Positions 8,507 to 16,838 of a stretch of 64,000 nucleotides of DNA are shown here, piece after piece. The position numbers were made by a program, and so were the translations under genes. The stretch is taken from NCBI GenBank assembly GCA_963751835.1, contig CAVVWD010000015.1, positions 75,631 through 139,630 on the forward strand, read 5' to 3'. The notes beneath the pieces are model-generated. The model was not told the origin of the DNA, searched no databases, and saw nothing but the letters and a program-made list of their open reading frames with translations. Positions within the stretch are counted from its first letter, which is position 1. Each line of letters opens with the position of its first letter. The stretch comes from JACVRW01 sp963751835. Its GTDB lineage: Bacteria; Actinomycetota; Thermoleophilia; Solirubrobacterales; Thermoleophilaceae.

Positions 8507-9715
8507 ATGCCCCTGGTTACGGATCTCGAACTTCCGGAGCTGGATTACTTCGCGGAGGACCTCAGGGGCGAGCGCTTTCACGAGGTGATGGGCGAGCTGC
8601 GGGCGCGGAGCTGGCTCGCCAGCTCGGACCTCGGCTACTTCGTGCTCGACCGCGAGGCTGCCGCTTTCTTCCTGCGCACGAGGAGCGCCACGTTCCCCGG
8701 CATCAGGATCGCCGAGATGTTCGGCGTGGAGGAGGGCCCGCTGCTCGAGGAGATGCGGCGCAACATCCTTCACATCAACGGAGACGGGCACCGGCGCCTG
8801 CGCAACCTCGTGAACCCCGCCTTCACGCCGCGCGCGGCCGACCGCTGGCGCCCGGCCATGCGCGAGTTCCTCGAGCGGCTCTGGGCGCCGCTTGCCGGCG
8901 AGCGCTCGTGCGAGTTCGTCGGCGCGTTCGCGAAGCCCTATCCCTCGCTCACGATCGCGACGGTGATGGGGGCGCCGCTCGATGACGCGCCGAAGCTGCA
9001 CGAGTGGTCGAACCTGATCCAGCGCCAGTTCGACCCGCACTGGCTGATGAACGAGCGCGACCGGATCGAGCGCGCATGCGAGGAGTTCTACGAGTGGGCC
9101 GGCGCGCTGATCGAGCGGCGCCGGAACGATCCAGGCGACGACCTCATCTCCAGCCTGATCGCCGCGGAACAAGAGGGCGACCGGCTCTCGGACGTCGAGT
9201 GCATGAACCTCGTCCTGAACGTGCTGGTCGGCGGGGTCGATACGACGCAGTCCCAGCTCGCCCACGGACTGCTGGTGTTCGCTTCGCATCCCGGCCAGTG
9301 GGAGCTGCTCGCCGCCACGCCAGAGCTCGCGCCGGCGGCCGTGGAGGAGCTGCTCCGCTACGAGCCGATCACGCCCTTCACCGCGCGCCTGCTGCACGAG
9401 CAGGTCGAGTACCGCGACGTGGTGTTCCCGGCGGACACCGTCGTGATGGTCTGCTCGTTCACCGGCAACCGCGACGGCGTGGGTGGCGATCCCGACGCGT
9501 TCGACATCACGGCGGCGCGCGGGGACGCCAAGCCGCTCACGTTCGGGGCGGGGATCCACTACTGCCTGGGGGCCAATCTCGCGCGAGCGGAGCTGCAGGA
9601 GGCGCTCTCGTTCCTGCCCGCGCGCATGCCCCGCCTTGCTCTCGAGGCGGAGCCGGAGCTGGGCTCGATACACGGCATCTACGGACTGGAGAGGCTTACG
9701 ATCAGATGGAGCTAG
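8507..9715 (+). CDS. Cytochrome P450
   Basis: 402 residues, standard bacterial soluble P450 length. The heme-ligand loop FGAGIHYCLGANLARAE puts the proximal Cys at residue 353. The I-helix oxygen-activation motif is GGVDTTQ and the K-helix ExxR is ELLRYEP. Substrate is unknown. The gene overlaps the next one (start at 9706) by ten bases, so it would be co-expressed with an F420-type oxidoreductase if that gene were intact. No ferredoxin or reductase lies alongside. Confidence 0.93.
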   Translation: MPLVTDLELPELDYFAEDLRGERFHEVMGELRARSWLASSDLGYFVLDREAAAFFLRTRSATFPGIRIAEMFGVEEGPLLEEMRRNILHINGDGHRRLRNLVNPAFTPRAADRWRPAMREFLERLWAPLAGERSCEFVGAFAKPYPSLTIATVMGAPLDDAPKLHEWSNLIQRQFDPHWLMNERDRIERACEEFYEWAGALIERRRNDPGDDLISSLIAAEQEGDRLSDVECMNLVLNVLVGGVDTTQSQLAHGLLVFASHPGQWELLAATPELAPAAVEELLRYEPITPFTARLLHEQVEYRDVVFPADTVVMVCSFTGNRDGVGGDPDAFDITAARGDAKPLTFGAGIHYCLGANLARAELQEALSFLPARMPRLALEAEPELGSIHGIYGLERLTIRWS

Positions 9716-10568
9716 GGCTGGCGCAGTTCTCGACGGACGACACGATCCACCCGGCGCGGCTCGCCACACTCGCGGAGGAGCACGGCTTCGAGTCGCTCCT
9801 CTTCACCGAGCCGGGGGGCCTCCGGCCCCCCACGTCCGGCATCCGCCGGACTACCCCCGGTCTAGTCCGGTCAGCCGCGATACGCCCTACCCGGGGGGCG
9901 GCGAACTGCCCGAGATGTACAGCCACTCGCGCGACCTCTTCATCGTGCTCGCGATGGCCGCAGCGGTGACCGAGCGCATCAAGCTCGGCTCGGGCGTCTG
10001 TCTCGTGATCCAGCGCGACCCGATCATCACCGCGAAGGAGGTGGCCTCGCTCGACTCGCTCTCGGGCGGGCGCTTCCTGTTCGGCGTGGGGGCGGGCTGG
10101 AACCGCGAGGAGATGTTGAACCACGGGACCGATCCGCGGCGCCGCTTCTCGGTAATGCGAGAGCGGATCGAGGCGATGAAGGCGATCTGGACGCAGGAGG
10201 AGGCCGAGTATCACGGCGAGCACGTGGACTTCGACCCGATCTGGTGCTGGCCCAAGCCGCTGCAGGAGCCGTATCCGCCCTTGGTGGTGGGCGGACGCGG
10301 CGAGAAGGTGCTCGACCGCGTGATCGCGTTCGGCGACGAGTGGATGCCAAACCGGGTGGAGGATCCGGAGGCGCTCGGAAAGCGGATCGAGGAGCTTCGC
10401 GAGCGTGCCGGCCGGCGCGTGCCCGTGTCTGTCTTCGGGGCGAGGCCCGAGCCACGGTTCCTCGAGCGGCTGGCCGGGGTCGGCGTCGACCGGGCGATCG
10501 TCTACGTCGCGCCGCAGGAGCCCGAGGCGGTGGAGCGCCAGCTGGACGAGTACGCGCGCCTGCTCTGA
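9706..10568 (+). pseudogene. LLM F420-type oxidoreductase broken by a palindromic insertion
   Basis: From ATG at 9706 the frame reads MELGLAQFSTDDTIHPARL then LLFTE, where relatives continue with a HTHIP-type segment. Instead 59 bases (9811-9869) with two hairpins follow, and the rest of the protein (SRDTPYPGGGELPEMYSHSR onward, to 10568) is in another frame. The downstream part is well preserved (FGVGAGWNREEMLNHGTDP), so the break looks recent, or it is an assembly error at a hairpin. Translation could restart only at internal Met codons, losing the first strands of the barrel. Confidence 0.75.
9811..9869. repeat. Double-hairpin palindromic insertion
   Basis: Two perfect inverted repeats sit head to tail: GGGGGCC-TCC-GGCCCCC (about 9814-9830) and GTCCGGC-ATCC-GCCGGAC (about 9834-9851), followed by CCGG-TCTAGT-CCGG. 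The segment replaces about 15 bases expected from the protein family and shifts the frame. Paired hairpins inserted in a gene resemble REP/BIME-like small palindromic elements, but no second copy was seen in the window. Confidence 0.6.
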
Positions 10569-10587
10569 TGGGGTTTCCGGTGCCGGC

Positions 10588-11469
10588 TTGACGGAACTGC
10601 GGCTGCCGGACGGGCGCGTCCTCGGCGTCGAGCGCTTCGGCGCTCAGGCCGGCGCCCCGCTCCTTTACTTCCACGGCCTCCCGGGCTCGCGGCTCGACTT
10701 TCGTTCGGAGAGGGCAACGTTCGCGGCCGGCGGCGTCGAGCTGATCGCGGTCGACAGACCGGGTTTCGGGCTCTCGACGCCCATGCGAGGGCGCTCGTTG
10801 CTCGATTGGCCGCGCGACGTCGAAGCGCTGTGCGACCGGCTCGAGCTCGAGCGCGTGGCCGTGCTCGGCTATTCGAGTGGGGGCAAGTACTCGTTGGCGT
10901 GCGCGTTCGCGCTGCCGGGGCGTGTGGCGCTGGCGGGCGTGCTCGCGGGCACCGGGCCGCCCGAGATGCCGGGCTTCGACGAGGGGATGATCGGCGCCGA
11001 CCGGCTCGCGCTGATGCTGGCACTGCGTGCGCGTCCGCTCGCGCTCGCCGCCTGGGGAATGGTGCGCCTGTTGTCGCAGCACCGGCCCCGTGCCGTCATG
11101 ACGAGCTTCGCGAACGATCTCTCGGGCCCGGACCGCGAGCGCATGGACGAACCCGCCGTCCGCCGGGCGGTGCTGGACAGCCTGCACGAGGCGCTGCGCC
11201 CCGGCGCCGCGGGGACGGTCGACGACTACGTGATCGAGGGGAGGGCTTGGGGGTTCGACCCCGCGGAGATCCGGGTGCCCGTCCGGCTGTGGCACGGCGA
11301 CCACGACGGTGTCGTCCCGCTCGCGCACTCGCGCTGGCTCGCGGAGCGGATTCCCGACGCCGAGCTGAACGTGATCGCAGGCGCGGGACACCTCATGTTC
11401 GGCCGGCTCGGCGCGGTGGCGGCTCGGCTGCGCCTCTCGGACGCTGTCACTAAGCCGCGAACAGCGTGA
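10588..11469 (+). CDS. Alpha/beta hydrolase
   Basis: 293 residues from a TTG at 10588, 20 bases after the preceding stop; no ATG or GTG lies in frame nearby. The oxyanion turn is YFHGLPGSR, the nucleophile elbow GYSSGG (Ser about 96), the acid HGDHDGVVP and the base GAGHLMF. The fold is clear; it could be an esterase, lactonase or epoxide hydrolase. It follows the broken LLM gene and ends 20 bases inside the convergent nucS gene. Confidence 0.85.
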   Translation: MTELRLPDGRVLGVERFGAQAGAPLLYFHGLPGSRLDFRSERATFAAGGVELIAVDRPGFGLSTPMRGRSLLDWPRDVEALCDRLELERVAVLGYSSGGKYSLACAFALPGRVALAGVLAGTGPPEMPGFDEGMIGADRLALMLALRARPLALAAWGMVRLLSQHRPRAVMTSFANDLSGPDRERMDEPAVRRAVLDSLHEALRPGAAGTVDDYVIEGRAWGFDPAEIRVPVRLWHGDHDGVVPLAHSRWLAERIPDAELNVIAGAGHLMFGRLGAVAARLRLSDAVTKPRTA

Positions 11470-12118
11470 GGTCCGGCTCGCGCTCGCCCTTCACCACAGC
11501 GGGGTCCACCTCGACGCAGTCGATCCCGCGCGACTGCGCGAGTACGCGCGCCTGGGGCTTGAGCAGCTGTGCGGCGAGCACGCCGCGGCAGCGGCCGAGG
11601 CCCGGCTCGGTGCGGATCCGCTCGAGGTAGCGCGTGAGCTGCTCGACTGCCTCGATCGTGCCGATGCGCTTGATCTCGACCGCCACGTATTCGTCCTCGC
11701 CGTCGCGGCACATGAGATCGACCGGCCCGATGTCGGTGGGCCACTCGCGGCGCACGAGGCGAAGCCCTTCGCCGCACCAGGCGGGGGCGTCCGCGAGCAG
11801 CTCCTGGAACTCCCGCTCGACGCCCTCCTTCTCGAGTGCGGCCGGCTCGCCCATGTCGTGCGTCACGTCCGAGAGCACCTCCGCGATCCGGATCTCGAGC
11901 CGGTCCTCTGCCCCCGGCTTGCGCACGACCATCGACCCTGGCGACTCCTCGAGGATTGTGGGAGCGGTCATCCAGTTGGAGGGCTTGTAGCCGCCCGAAT
12001 CGGCGTGCACCATCACCGAGCCGTCCGCCTTGACCATCACGAGCCGGAGGGCCTCCGGCAAGCGGGCGGTGAGGCGACCGGTGTAGACGACCTCGCAGCG
12101 GGCGACGATCACGCGCAC
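11450..12118 (-). CDS. nucS: Mismatch-specific endonuclease NucS/EndoMS
   Basis: 222 residues. N-terminal DNA-binding half begins MRVIVARCEVVYTGRL, followed by GSVMVHADSGGYKPSNWM. The PD-(D/E)XK nuclease core shows GPVDLMCRD (Asp 134) and VAVEIKR (Glu 148, Lys 150). The C-terminus ends DLTLF, the sliding-clamp-binding tail. NucS cuts both strands at mismatches in Actinobacteria and Archaea lacking MutS/MutL, so it is the main mutation-avoidance enzyme here and a strong taxonomic marker. Confidence 0.95.
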   Translation of the reverse strand: MRVIVARCEVVYTGRLTARLPEALRLVMVKADGSVMVHADSGGYKPSNWMTAPTILEESPGSMVVRKPGAEDRLEIRIAEVLSDVTHDMGEPAALEKEGVEREFQELLADAPAWCGEGLRLVRREWPTDIGPVDLMCRDGEDEYVAVEIKRIGTIEAVEQLTRYLERIRTEPGLGRCRGVLAAQLLKPQARVLAQSRGIDCVEVDPAVVKGEREPDLTLFAA

Positions 12119-12128
12119 CCGCCGGAAG

Positions 12129-12737
12129 CTAGACCGGCTCCCGGACAGCCCCGCGCGCCAGCTCCGCGAAGCCGGCCTTGATCTCGTCGAGCGAGCGCCC
12201 GCGATCGGTTCGCATGAATAGGACGAGCTCGGAGTCGAGGGCGGCCAGCAGCGCGTCCGCCAGATAGCCGGCGTCTGCGTCAGGGCGTGCCTCGGCCACG
12301 AGCAGCTCGAGGTGGGTCCTGTGGCTCGCGTAGACCGAGCCGCGGAAGCGAGTCCCGATCGGGCCGCTCTCCGCGGCCAGCACGATGTCGCCGTGGGAGT
12401 CGAGCACGTCGAGCCAGGCGTGACCGAAGGCCACGATCCGGTCGACCGGAGCCGCGCCGGGGCCGAGCGGGGCAGGCCCGCGGATCAACTGCTCCTGGAG
12501 CTCGCGTTCACGTGCGTCGAGCAGCGCGAGCGCAAGGCCGGCGCGGTCGCCGAAGCGCCGGTAGAGCGTCCCCTTGCCGACGCCCGCCTCCTCCGCCACG
12601 CGGTCCATGGACACCGCTCCGGGGCCGTCGCGCTCGAACAGGCGCCGCGCCGCGGCGAGGATCAGCTCGCGGTTACGCGCGGCGTCGCGGCGCTCGCGCG
12701 GCTGGCCTGTGACGGGCAAAGGGGTCAGGTCTTGCAT
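12129..12737 (-). CDS. TetR/AcrR-family regulator
   Basis: 202 residues from ATG at 12737. The helix-turn-helix is NRELILAAARRLFERDG through VAEEAGVGKGTLYRRFGDR. The C-terminal ligand-binding domain is typical in size. It is divergent from a rhodanese gene, and the shared 136-bp intergenic region carries three copies of a CGGAC-N4-GTCCG palindrome, the probable operators. Autoregulation and control of the rhodanese are inferred. Confidence 0.9.
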   Translation of the reverse strand: MQDLTPLPVTGQPRERRDAARNRELILAAARRLFERDGPGAVSMDRVAEEAGVGKGTLYRRFGDRAGLALALLDARERELQEQLIRGPAPLGPGAAPVDRIVAFGHAWLDVLDSHGDIVLAAESGPIGTRFRGSVYASHRTHLELLVAEARPDADAGYLADALLAALDSELVLFMRTDRGRSLDEIKAGFAELARGAVREPV

Positions 12738-12766
12738 CCGAGCACCATGGCTCCACGGTAACCAAC

Positions 12767-12838
12767 CGGACTCGCGTCCGTCAATCGGACCGCAGTCCGC
12801 TATAGTCGCGCTCACAGAGCTAACCGGACGCCGGTCCG
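12767..12838. promoter_or_regulatory. Three TetR-type operators (CGGAC-N4-GTCCG)
   Basis: Perfect 14-bp inverted repeats occur at 12767-12780, 12786-12799 and 12825-12838, with start-to-start distances of 19 and 39 bases. A TATAGT -10-like hexamer at 12801-12806 follows the second copy directly, so occupied operators would cover the promoter of the rhodanese gene. The arrangement between a TetR gene and its divergent neighbour makes these the likely TetR binding sites. Confidence 0.75.
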
Positions 12839-12873
12839 ATTCACTCGGGAAGCCGGTAGAGAGGAAGGTCAAG

Positions 12874-13215
12874 ATGGTCGAGAAGGTCACGCGCGAGGAG
12901 CTCGAGGCACTGGTCGCCCGCGGCGAGGTCACACTGGTCCACGCGCTCCCCGAGGAGTACTTCCGCAAGGAGCACATCCCTGGCGCGCTCCAGATGGATC
13001 ACGTGCGCGTCGACGAGCAGGCGCCCAAGCGGCTCCCCGACAAGGACGCCGTGATCGTCACCTACTGCGCGAACCTCGCGTGCCGGAACTCGGAGATCAC
13101 GGCCAACCGGCTGGTGGCGCTCGGCTACACGAACGTGCGCGACTACGCCGCCGGGATCGCCGACTGGATCGAGGCGGGCCTGCCTGTGGAGGGCGAGGTC
13201 GGCGCCGGCGTCTAG
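12874..13215 (+). CDS. Rhodanese-like domain protein
   Basis: 113 residues from ATG at 12874, preceded by GAGGAAGG. A single rhodanese domain: LVHALPEEYFRKEHIPGAL is the conserved CH2A region and the active-site loop is YCANLACRNS, with the catalytic Cys at 65. It may transfer sulfane sulfur or act as a persulfide carrier. Its expression is probably governed by the divergent TetR regulator, which could sense a sulfur or electrophile signal; that is inference from the operator layout. Confidence 0.88.
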   Translation: MVEKVTREELEALVARGEVTLVHALPEEYFRKEHIPGALQMDHVRVDEQAPKRLPDKDAVIVTYCANLACRNSEITANRLVALGYTNVRDYAAGIADWIEAGLPVEGEVGAGV

Positions 13216-13491
13216 CTCGCTTGCGCCCGCACTCGGGTGGTGGCGCCGGGTCGGTCCCGCGTATGGGCTGGGTAAGGGGTCTTGCTCTTCGGCCGCGGCG
13301 CCCCCGGACGCGATCGACCGCCGTCACTGAGACAACGCGATTTGTCCTGGATCAGTGGGCCAGGCGCCCCACAGGGCAGGATTGTTGGATCAAATGCCGG
13401 GTTGGGCGCAGCTGTCCACGACTTTCATCCCCAGCCCTAACCCTGCCGGCGGAGACCAGCCCGGCCAGGTGCCGAGCAAGGAAGCGCCGCT

Positions 13492-14226
13492 CTAGCGCCG
13501 GCGTCGGCGACGGAGCAGCACTCCGCCGCCGATCCCCAGCGCCGCGAGCGCTGCGGCGATCAGGGTCGGGCGGGCGCGGAGCCGGCGGTACTCGCCCTCG
13601 ACCTGCGGCCAGAGCGTCGTCTCGATCAGCTCGCTCGCGCTGTCGGGGGTCGATGCGAGCTGGTGTACCGGAATCGGCTCGGAGAACGCGACCTGCACCC
13701 GCCGCGGCTTGGGCACGGGCCCCGCGAACAGCTTCTCGGTTCCGGTGATCGCGCAGGGGATGAGTGGAGCGCCCGTCTCGAGCGCCAAGTGGCCTGCGCC
13801 GCGCTTGGGATGGCCGAGCTCGTCGGGGTCGCGAATGCGGGTGCCCTCAGGGAAGAGCGCAAGTAGGCCGCCTTGGCGCAGAATCTCGCGCGCGGTCTCG
13901 AGCGCCTCGGCGTCGGACTGGCCGCGGCGAACGGGGAACGCGCCGAGCCGCACGAGCAGCGGGCCGTAGTGGGCTTCGATGAGCTCGCTCTTCGCCATGA
14001 AGCGCACGGGGCGGGGCGTGCACACGGCGATGAAGAACGAGTCGTAGAAGCTCTTGTGGTTGGGCGCGACGATGGCGGCCCCCTCGGCCGGGATGTGCTC
14101 GGCGCCCGAGATGTACATCCGGAAGTAGAGTCGCATGAAGGGCGCGAGCAGCATGCGGACGAACCCGTACAGCGCGCGCGACACCCCCTTCTCGCGCGCC
14201 CGCCGATGCGCCTCCTCGTTCGTCAC
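13492..14226 (-). CDS. 1-acyl-sn-glycerol-3-phosphate acyltransferase (PlsC-like)
   Basis: 244 residues from GTG at 14226. Acyltransferase motif I is NHKSFYD (HX4D, His 57/Asp 62), motif III is FPEGTRIRDPDE. A hydrophobic segment and a run of Arg close the protein (LGIGGGVLLRRRRRR), suggesting a C-terminal membrane anchor. It esterifies the sn-2 position of lysophosphatidate in phospholipid synthesis or a related acceptor. It stands alone, with a 276-base gap downstream in which no gene is seen. Confidence 0.87.
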   Translation of the reverse strand: MTNEEAHRRAREKGVSRALYGFVRMLLAPFMRLYFRMYISGAEHIPAEGAAIVAPNHKSFYDSFFIAVCTPRPVRFMAKSELIEAHYGPLLVRLGAFPVRRGQSDAEALETAREILRQGGLLALFPEGTRIRDPDELGHPKRGAGHLALETGAPLIPCAITGTEKLFAGPVPKPRRVQVAFSEPIPVHQLASTPDSASELIETTLWPQVEGEYRRLRARPTLIAAALAALGIGGGVLLRRRRRR

Positions 14227-14319
14227 CCTCGCGCACGCTAGCGCCGGGGTCGGCGCGTTTCCGTTCCAGAACCGCCGGGTACGCGGTGCCGGAAAACGTC
14301 GACCCAAGGGAGCTGACAA

Positions 14320-14400
14320 GTGGGCATCCTCGACAAGATCATGGGCCGTGGCAAGAACGCCGCCGGCGACACTGTGGCCGACCTCGAGCGCCGCACTTGA
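14320..14400 (+). CDS. Tiny ORF, possibly CsbD-like N-terminal remnant
   Basis: 26 residues from GTG at 14320 with AAGGGAG seven bases upstream. The peptide starts MGILDKIMGRGKNAAGD, which resembles the opening of small CsbD-like or MT0933-type stress proteins (GxxDKxxGxxKxAAGD) but stops early at 14398-14400. It is either a genuine micropeptide or a truncated gene. It lies 60 bases before the AI-2E exporter gene on the same strand. Confidence 0.35.
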   Translation: MGILDKIMGRGKNAAGDTVADLERRT

Positions 14401-14460
14401 CACTCCGCTTGACCTGACCCCGTCGCCGCTGCCCGTATTCTCACAGGTACCGTAAGCGGG

Positions 14461-15594
14461 ATGGACGGGGACCGCACAGCCTCGCCGCACGTCGTCTACC
14501 GCGCGGTTCTCCTCGCGGCAGGGCTGTTGCTGTTCGGACTCCTCTTCCGCCAGCTGGTCACCCTCCTGCTGGCGATCCTGATCACCGTGATCGTGGCCAT
14601 TCCGCTCGCCGCGATCGCCACCCGGCTGGAGCGCTACAAGATCCCACGCTCGGTGGGCACGCTCATTGCGCTCCTCGGGGGCATCGGGGCGATCGCCCTC
14701 CTCGTGTACCTCCTGATCCCGCCGTTCGTCGACCAGACGGAGGAGTTCGTGGACGACGTTCCGGGGATCGTCTCGAACCTCGAGGAGATGTACGCCGACC
14801 TGACTGGGCAAGGCGCCGGCGAGGTCGGAAATGAGGTGGAGCGCTTCGCCGAGCGGCTGACCGACGATCCGGACCGCCTGATCGGGCCGATCACGGAGAT
14901 CGGGTTGAACGTGGCCGGCATCGCGGCCGCGCTCGTGCTCATCCTGATCACGGCTTACTACATGGCGGCGCGGCCCGGGCCGCTCGTCGACGGCCTCGTG
15001 AGCCTCGCGCCGCCCAGCCGCCGGGGGCACATCCGCCACGTTCTCGATCGCCTGCGGGGTGCATGGATCGGCTGGATGGAGGGCGTCGCGATCGACATGG
15101 TCCTGACGTTCGTGCTGCTGTTCGTCGGGCTGACGATCGTCGGCCTCGACTTCGCGATCTTCTTCGCGGTCCTGTCGGCGTTGCTCGTGGTCGTGCCCTA
15201 CTTCGGTGCCATCGCGGGCGCGATTCCGCCGACGCTGTTCGCGCTCACCGACTCGCCCGGAAAGGCGCTGATCGTGCTCGTCGTCTACGTCCTGGTTCAG
15301 CAGATCGAGAGCAACATCACGATCCCGGTGATCATGGCGCAGCGGGTGCGCCTGCACCCCGCGGTGGTCGCGATCGGTGTGGTCGTCGTCGGCCAGCTGT
15401 TCGGCTTCGTTGGGCTGTTCGTGGCGGTGCCGATCCTCTCGCTTGTGGTGATCGTCGCCGAGGAGTTCTGGGTCAAGCCGGTCGAGGAAGCGCACGCCGA
15501 GCGAAGACGGACCGACATCGACCTGCCCGAGGGGCTCGAGGATGAGCTCGCGCCCGGCGAGAGCGAGGCCAAGCCGCTCAGGCCAGCTTCGTGA
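14461..15594 (+). CDS. AI-2E family transporter
   Basis: 377 residues with about eight hydrophobic segments and the family layout: two N-terminal helices, a long soluble insert (FVDDVPGIVSNLEEMYADL), then the C-terminal helices with PYFGAIAGAIPP and ESNITIPVIMAQRVRLHP, which are strongly conserved in PF01594. Members export autoinducer-2 or act as Na+/H+ antiporters. Specific role not inferable. Its last 17 bases overlap a small opposite-strand membrane ORF. Confidence 0.9.
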   Translation: MDGDRTASPHVVYRAVLLAAGLLLFGLLFRQLVTLLLAILITVIVAIPLAAIATRLERYKIPRSVGTLIALLGGIGAIALLVYLLIPPFVDQTEEFVDDVPGIVSNLEEMYADLTGQGAGEVGNEVERFAERLTDDPDRLIGPITEIGLNVAGIAAALVLILITAYYMAARPGPLVDGLVSLAPPSRRGHIRHVLDRLRGAWIGWMEGVAIDMVLTFVLLFVGLTIVGLDFAIFFAVLSALLVVVPYFGAIAGAIPPTLFALTDSPGKALIVLVVYVLVQQIESNITIPVIMAQRVRLHPAVVAIGVVVVGQLFGFVGLFVAVPILSLVVIVAEEFWVKPVEEAHAERRRTDIDLPEGLEDELAPGESEAKPLRPAS

Positions 15595-15670
15595 TCGCGA
15601 TCACCGCGCCGATCAGCACGAAGATCACGATCAGGACCTGAACGACGATCCAGAACCGTGGGAGCTCCAC
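15578..15670 (-). CDS. Single-pass 30-residue membrane peptide
   Basis: GTG at 15670 opens a 30-residue frame, MELPRFWIVVQVLIVIFVLI followed by GAVIAITKLA, almost wholly one transmembrane helix with a short charged N-terminus. It lies between the AI-2E exporter and a NarL-type regulator, overlapping the exporter's end convergently by 17 bases, and is codirectional with the regulator whose stop is at 15681. No strong Shine-Dalgarno is visible, so the call rests on composition and position. Confidence 0.4.
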   Translation of the reverse strand: MELPRFWIVVQVLIVIFVLIGAVIAITKLA

Positions 15671-15680
15671 GGCAGTGGTT

Positions 15681-16307
15681 CTACTCGATCATCGCCTGGC
15701 GCAGCGCGATCGCCACGGCGTGCACGCGAGTGTCGGCCTCGAGCTTGAGGATCGCGCGCTTGGTGTCTGACTTCACGGTCTCGATCGAGAGCCCGATGCG
15801 GCGCGCGACCTCCTCCGTGTGCAGGCCCTCCGCCAGCAGCTGCAGGATCTCGCGCTCACGCTCCGACAGCGGCGCGTCCGGCCCGACCTGCGACATCAGC
15901 AGGGCCGGCGACAGCGACGGGTCGACGAACGGCTTGCCCGCGGTCACGGTTCGGACCGCGCGCAGCAGGTCCTCCGGCGGCGATCCCTTCATTACATAGC
16001 CGCGGGCGCCGGCCGCGATCGCGTCAGACAGCAGGCGCTTGTCGCCGTAAGCCGAGAACATCACGGTGTGCACTTCGGGGCAACACTCGGCGATCCGCTT
16101 GACCGCGGAGATGCCGTCGATGCCCGGCAAGCGGACATCCATGATCACGACCTGCGGGCGGAGCCTCATGCAGGCCTCTATAACGTCTTCGCCGTTCTCG
16201 ACCGTCCCGACCAGCTCGAGGTCAGGCGTGTGCCCGAACATGAGGCCGAGTCCTTGCCTCACGGTCGGATGATCGTCCACGGCCAGGCACCGTGTTGGTA
16301 TGGACAT
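15681..16307 (-). CDS. NarL/FixJ-type response regulator
   Basis: 208 residues from ATG at 16307 (a TTG at 16316 is an alternative). Receiver domain: AVDDHPTVRQGL (acidic pair), VVIMDVRLPG (phospho-acceptor Asp), MFSAYGD (Ser/Thr switch) and VMKG (Lys). C-terminal LuxR-type HTH: LSEREREILQLLAEGLHTEE through SIETVKSDTKRAI. No sensor kinase is adjacent, so it is an orphan. It is divergent from a universal stress protein gene. Confidence 0.92.
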   Translation of the reverse strand: MSIPTRCLAVDDHPTVRQGLGLMFGHTPDLELVGTVENGEDVIEACMRLRPQVVIMDVRLPGIDGISAVKRIAECCPEVHTVMFSAYGDKRLLSDAIAAGARGYVMKGSPPEDLLRAVRTVTAGKPFVDPSLSPALLMSQVGPDAPLSEREREILQLLAEGLHTEEVARRIGLSIETVKSDTKRAILKLEADTRVHAVAIALRQAMIE

Positions 16308-16322
16308 TGATGCCAAACATAC

Positions 16323-16336
16323 TGGCTATCCAGCCA
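16323..16336. promoter_or_regulatory. Inverted repeat TGGCT-ATCC-AGCCA
   Basis: A perfect 5-bp inverted repeat with a four-base spacer sits 16 bases upstream of the NarL-type regulator start and 56 bases upstream of the UspA start, in their shared divergent region. It is suitably placed for a dimeric regulator, possibly the response regulator itself. A single copy is present, so confidence is low. Confidence 0.35.
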
Positions 16337-16391
16337 ATCGGCCACGACTTATGATGCGTTTTTTGGACTTCGCGGATCAGGAGGGTGCTTC

Positions 16392-16838
16392 TTGTTCGGT
16401 TCGATGGTGGTGGGAACGGACGGCTCGGACACGGCGGGTCAGGCGGTGCGCCAGGCGACGGAGCTCGCCAAGGCGATCGGGGCGAAGGTGCACCTGGTCA
16501 GCGCTTACGAGCCCGTATCCGAGGGCAGACTGCGCGAGGAGCGCCAGCAGGTGCCGGGTGACCTCCAGTGGATGGTCAATCCGCGCGAGGACGTGACCCA
16601 GACCCTCGAATCGGCAGCCGAGGGCCTGCGCGCCGCCGGTGTCGATGTTGAGACGCACGCCCGCGAGGGAGACCCGGCCGACGCAATCCTCGACGTGGCC
16701 GAGGAGCAGGAGGCCGACCTGATCGTGGTCGGGAACAAGGGGATGACCGGGGCCAAGCGCTTCCTGCTGGGCAGCGTGCCCAACAAGGTCTCGCACCACG
16801 CTCCCTGCAGCGTGATGATCATCCGGACGACGACCTAG
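16392..16838 (+). CDS. Universal stress protein (UspA family)
   Basis: 148 residues from TTG at 16392; relatives begin at this position with SMVVGTDGSDTA. The ATP-binding motif GNKGMTGAKRFLLGSVPN is intact (G2XG9XGS type), so it belongs to the nucleotide-binding class. It is a cytoplasmic dimeric stress protein. Its last four bases overlap the end of the convergent subtilase gene. Confidence 0.9.
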   Translation: MFGSMVVGTDGSDTAGQAVRQATELAKAIGAKVHLVSAYEPVSEGRLREERQQVPGDLQWMVNPREDVTQTLESAAEGLRAAGVDVETHAREGDPADAILDVAEEQEADLIVVGNKGMTGAKRFLLGSVPNKVSHHAPCSVMIIRTTT

